Below, in pieces: positions 43,521 to 45,824 of a stretch of DNA of 45,824 nt. How positions within the stretch are numbered: the first letter of the stretch is position 1; each line of letters begins with the position of its first letter. The DNA lies in assembly GCA_900768785.1 (NCBI GenBank), contig CAAGEG010000101.1:1-45824 (forward strand), read 5' to 3'. Under the pieces are notes generated by a model. The model made no database searches. It had not been told where the DNA came from and saw only the letters and a list, made by a program, of their open reading frames with translations. The translations under genes and the position numbers were made by a program. This DNA comes from an uncultured Prevotella sp. (GTDB lineage: Bacteria > Bacteroidota > Bacteroidia > Bacteroidales > Bacteroidaceae).

Positions 43521-43545
43521 TCTGTTAAGGTTTTTTTTCAACTTG

Positions 43546-43974
43546 TTATTTTTTGAGTAAGTCTCTTATTTCTGTTAGAAGTTTTTCCTCATTTGTCAAT
43601 TCCGGAACTTTCGGAGCCTTATTTTTCTTCTCCTCTTCTTTCTTTTGTTTCTTTGACAATTTGTTGATTGCTCTTACAAGCATGAATACACAGAAAGCGA
43701 TAATAACAAAGTCAAGTGTGGTCTGAATAAAATTTCCGTAGTTGATAGTGGCAGGTTCCAATTTTTCAATACCCATATCAATAGAGGGGAGTGTCACTTT
43801 CAGGTCAGAGAAATTAACTCCTCCGATAAGCCAACCAATAGGAGGCATGATGATGTCGTCCACTATGGAAGATACTATCTTACCGAATGCACCACCGATA
43901 ATTACACCTACAGCCATATCAACTGCATTACCTTTAACGGCAAACTCTTTGAACTCGTTTACAAATTTACCCAT
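43546..43974 (-). CDS. mscL: Large-conductance mechanosensitive channel MscL
   Basis: The 142-residue protein starts MGKFVNEFKEFAVKGNAVDM, followed by the pore helix AVGVIIGGAFGKIVSSIVDDIIMPPIG (about 20-46). A periplasmic loop comes next, then the second helix GNFIQTTLDFVIIAFCVFML, a Lys/Glu-rich linker and the C-terminal helix NEEKLLTEIRDLL. It forms the pentameric emergency valve in the inner membrane. A minus-strand TATATTTG element at 44017-44010 is the likely promoter. Confidence 0.96.
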   Translation of the reverse strand: MGKFVNEFKEFAVKGNAVDMAVGVIIGGAFGKIVSSIVDDIIMPPIGWLIGGVNFSDLKVTLPSIDMGIEKLEPATINYGNFIQTTLDFVIIAFCVFMLVRAINKLSKKQKKEEEKKNKAPKVPELTNEEKLLTEIRDLLKK

Positions 43975-44009
43975 AAATTTTTTATATAATTTAATAATAG
44001 AAACAGATG

Positions 44010-44036
44010 CAAATATAAAAAAAATATATAACTTTG
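44010..44036. promoter_or_regulatory. Divergent promoters of mscL and gapA
   Basis: The minus-strand TATATTTG (44017-44010) points to mscL and the plus-strand TAACTTTG (44029-44036) points to gapA. They are 11 bp apart, so the two polymerases cannot bind together. No clear -33 elements are seen. gapA would have a leader of about 125 nt with no obvious strong hairpin. Confidence 0.55.
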
Positions 44037-44165
44037 CACGCGAAAAAGAAAAAAATGTATAAATACATCTTGATTGGGATGTTTTTCACATGAAAGATGA
44101 ATGTTTTAGTATTTAGAATAGGTATATTCTTTTAAGGCAATTTTAACCCTTTAATTAAAAATAAA

Positions 44166-45176
44166 ATGACTAAGATTGGTATTAACGGATTTGGCCGTAT
44201 TGGTCGTTTCGTGTTCCGCGCAGCTCAGACTCGCGATGACATTCAGGTAGTTGGTATTAATGACCTTTGCCCTGTTGATTATTTGGCTTATATGCTTAAG
44301 TATGATACTATGCATGGTGCATTTGACGGCACAATAGAGGCTGATGTAGAAAACAGCAAACTGATTGTTAACGGAAAAGAAATTCGTGTTACAGCAGAGC
44401 GTAACCCTGCAGACCTTAAGTGGAATGAAGTAGAAGCTGAGTACGTAGTTGAATCTACAGGTCTCTTCCTTACACAAGAAAAGGCTCAAGCTCACATTGA
44501 AGCAGGTGCTAAATATGTTGTAATGTCAGCTCCTTCTAAGGATTCTACACCTATGTTCGTATGTGGTGTTAACTTTGACAAATATGTTAAGGGTACACAA
44601 TTCGTTTCTAACGCATCTTGTACAACTAACTGTCTTGCTCCTATTGCTAAGGTTCTTAACGATAAGTTCGGTATTACAGATGGTTTGATGACTACTGTTC
44701 ACTCTACAACAGCTACACAAAAGACTGTTGACGGTCCTTCTATGAAAGACTGGCGTGGTGGTCGCGCAGCTTCAGGTAACATAATTCCTTCTTCTACAGG
44801 TGCTGCTAAGGCTGTTGGTAAGGTTATTCCTGAACTCAACGGTAAATTGACAGGTATGTCAATGCGCGTTCCTACTTTGGACGTTTCTGTTGTTGACCTT
44901 ACTGTAAACCTTGCTAAGCCTGCTACATACGATGAGATTTGCGCTGCTATGAAGGAAGCTTCTGAGGGCGAACTCAAAGGTGTACTCGGATATACAGAGG
45001 ATGCAGTTGTTTCTTCTGACTTCCTTGGTGACACTCGTACATCTATCTTCGATGCAAAAGCAGGTATCGCACTTACAGATACTTTCGTAAAAGTTGTATC
45101 TTGGTATGATAACGAGATTGGTTATTCTAACAAGGTGCTTGAGCTTATTGCACACATGAAGAAAGTAAACGGTTAA
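44166..45176 (+). CDS. gapA: Glyceraldehyde-3-phosphate dehydrogenase, type I
   Basis: The 336-residue enzyme oxidises glyceraldehyde 3-phosphate in glycolysis. It shows the NAD-binding start KIGINGFGRIGR, the catalytic Cys in SNASCTTNCLAPIAKVL (about residue 153), the His region TTVHSTTATQKTVDGP, and GRAASGNIIPSSTGAAKAVG. The C-terminal SWYDNEIGYSNKVLELI is intact. The codon choice is strongly uniform (GTT, GCT, ACA), as expected of a highly expressed gene. A strong terminator follows. Confidence 0.97.
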   Translation: MTKIGINGFGRIGRFVFRAAQTRDDIQVVGINDLCPVDYLAYMLKYDTMHGAFDGTIEADVENSKLIVNGKEIRVTAERNPADLKWNEVEAEYVVESTGLFLTQEKAQAHIEAGAKYVVMSAPSKDSTPMFVCGVNFDKYVKGTQFVSNASCTTNCLAPIAKVLNDKFGITDGLMTTVHSTTATQKTVDGPSMKDWRGGRAASGNIIPSSTGAAKAVGKVIPELNGKLTGMSMRVPTLDVSVVDLTVNLAKPATYDEICAAMKEASEGELKGVLGYTEDAVVSSDFLGDTRTSIFDAKAGIALTDTFVKVVSWYDNEIGYSNKVLELIAHMKKVNG

Positions 45177-45196
45177 TTTTTAACACGTGATATTAT

Positions 45197-45232
45197 AAGT
45201 GCCGTCTCATTTTTATGGGACGGCACTTTTGT
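45197..45232 (+). terminator. gapA terminator
   Basis: AAGTGCCGTC with further CAT/ATG pairing forms a stem with its complement at 45216-45228, around a TTTT loop, followed by TTTTGTTTTC. Confidence 0.9.
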
Positions 45233-45395
45233 TTTCTTATTGTTCAGACTATATGTTGCAGATATAACGTAAGGCTATACTTGCATTTATCCATATTAAA
45301 ACTACACGTTTCTATTTTCAAAATTATAGCCCCTTATACTTAATCTCAAAGTACGGATCTCATGTTTTTGTTATTCTTTATGTTCATTCTTTGAG

Positions 45396-45439
45396 TTTAG
45401 AATGGCTGTTTCTCAGGTTTAGAGTGGCTATTGCTTTGG
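45396..45439. repeat. Two 22-bp repeat units downstream of gapA
   Basis: TTTAGAATGGCTG begins one unit (45396-45417) and TTTAGAGTGGCTA the next (45418-45439); the units are exactly 22 bp. A poorly matching unit may precede them. The sequence is unrelated to the other arrays in this window, though the period is the same. Confidence 0.6.
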
Positions 45440-45504
45440 AAGTGAATTTTTGTAAATATTTATACTGATAGGCGTATTGATAGTTAACAAACATTACTAT
45501 GCAT

Positions 45505-45581
45505 TTTAGGGGTCGTAAAACGCCACTTTAGCATGTCTAAAGTGCCACTTTTTGACCCCTAAAGTGCCACTTTTAAAATTG
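45505..45581. repeat. Three 22-bp units within a nested palindrome
   Basis: Units start at 45516, 45538 and 45560 and share TAAAnnGCCACTTT. Two inverted repeats are nested over them: TTTAGGGGTC (45505) with GACCCCTAAA (45554), and inside these CACTTTAG with CTAAAGTG (45524-45544, 5-base loop). This could be a large hairpin in RNA or a cruciform-prone DNA site. Confidence 0.7.
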
Positions 45582-45824
45582 GGAACAATCATGTTAGAAA
45601 AATGACTCTATAAATGTTGATCATGCCTTATTTACTTTATGAATGTGTGTAGCTTCTCTTTACTTACTATAACCAAAGTTCTTTACACATTTCTTACTCT
45701 CTTACTGAATTAATTTACACATTTCTATTCACTTTACTGAATAGTTTTACAACTTTTGAGATGATGTTTGGGGATGATAGAGAACGACTTTTAGCGGTGG
45801 GAGAGTAGGATATGGGAGATCGGA
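45582..45824. other. AT-rich non-coding stretch at the right edge
   Basis: This holds an imperfect 32-bp direct repeat starting TTTACACATTTC (45682 and 45714). I see no convincing gene. The last 70 bp are more G-rich, and on the minus strand a frame is open from the edge to a TAA near 45747 (26 codons); it could be the end of a gene lying outside but cannot be supported. Confidence 0.35.

Overview
The window looks like a chromosome segment from an AT-rich member of the Bacteroidales, most probably Prevotella or a close relative. The grounds are: Bacteroidetes-type promoters (TTTG, about 19 bp, TAnnTTTG) upstream of many genes and almost no Shine-Dalgarno sequences outside the ribosomal operon and one glycosyltransferase; a short primary sigma factor of 290 residues without region 1.1; a Rho with a very long disordered insertion; the RprX/RprY two-component pair; and a large secreted pectate lyase with a C-terminal tail of the type-IX-secretion kind. 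No prophage, transposase, CRISPR array or integrase is visible. Nearly everything is core housekeeping, and the unusual content lies in the intergenic DNA and in a few divergent paralogues.

Layout. 1-3300 (minus strand): a gene start at the edge, two identical tRNA-Asp genes, then recR, a small membrane protein, a family-2 glycosyltransferase and a GNAT acetyltransferase. 3556-8201 (plus): the GTPase EngB, an ABC-F protein and Rho. 8279-8432: degenerate 22/66-bp repeats, then tRNA-Arg(TCT) and PpiD. 11143-13713: a two-gene envelope-stress-like pair and an ArnT-like membrane glycosyltransferase, followed by a gene remnant. 14011-20392 (minus): primary sigma factor, Nudix hydrolase, 22-bp repeat arrays, a Cys-rich membrane peptide, a ModF-like double ATPase overlapping ruvC, an MBL hydrolase, rsmG and an RsiV/DUF3298 lipoprotein. 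20730-27804 (minus): orphan ABC ATPase, SecA, an alkaline-phosphatase-fold protein that seems to have lost its catalytic residues, and a DUF4105 membrane protein. 27849-31988 (plus): coaX, a beta-barrel protein, lptC and a CNNM/CBS transporter. 32068-32199: second copy of the 22-bp repeat. 32296-36944 (minus): pectate lyase, then rplI-rpsR-rpsF as an operon. 37193-45176: a 59-residue membrane protein, rprY-rprX, an EF-G paralogue with altered GTPase motifs, hemW, mscL and gapA. 45239-45824 is non-coding with further 22-bp repeats and a nested palindrome.

The main observation is that several intergenic regions, whose repeat sequences differ from locus to locus, carry tandem arrays with the same 22-bp period. 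Two of them (15615-15724 and 32068-32199) share a 12-base core. The other main observations are the EF-G2-like factor lacking the catalytic His, the Rho with a disordered segment containing an AT-hook-like motif, and the apparent pseudo-phosphatase. All assignments are by reading; no search or alignment program was run.
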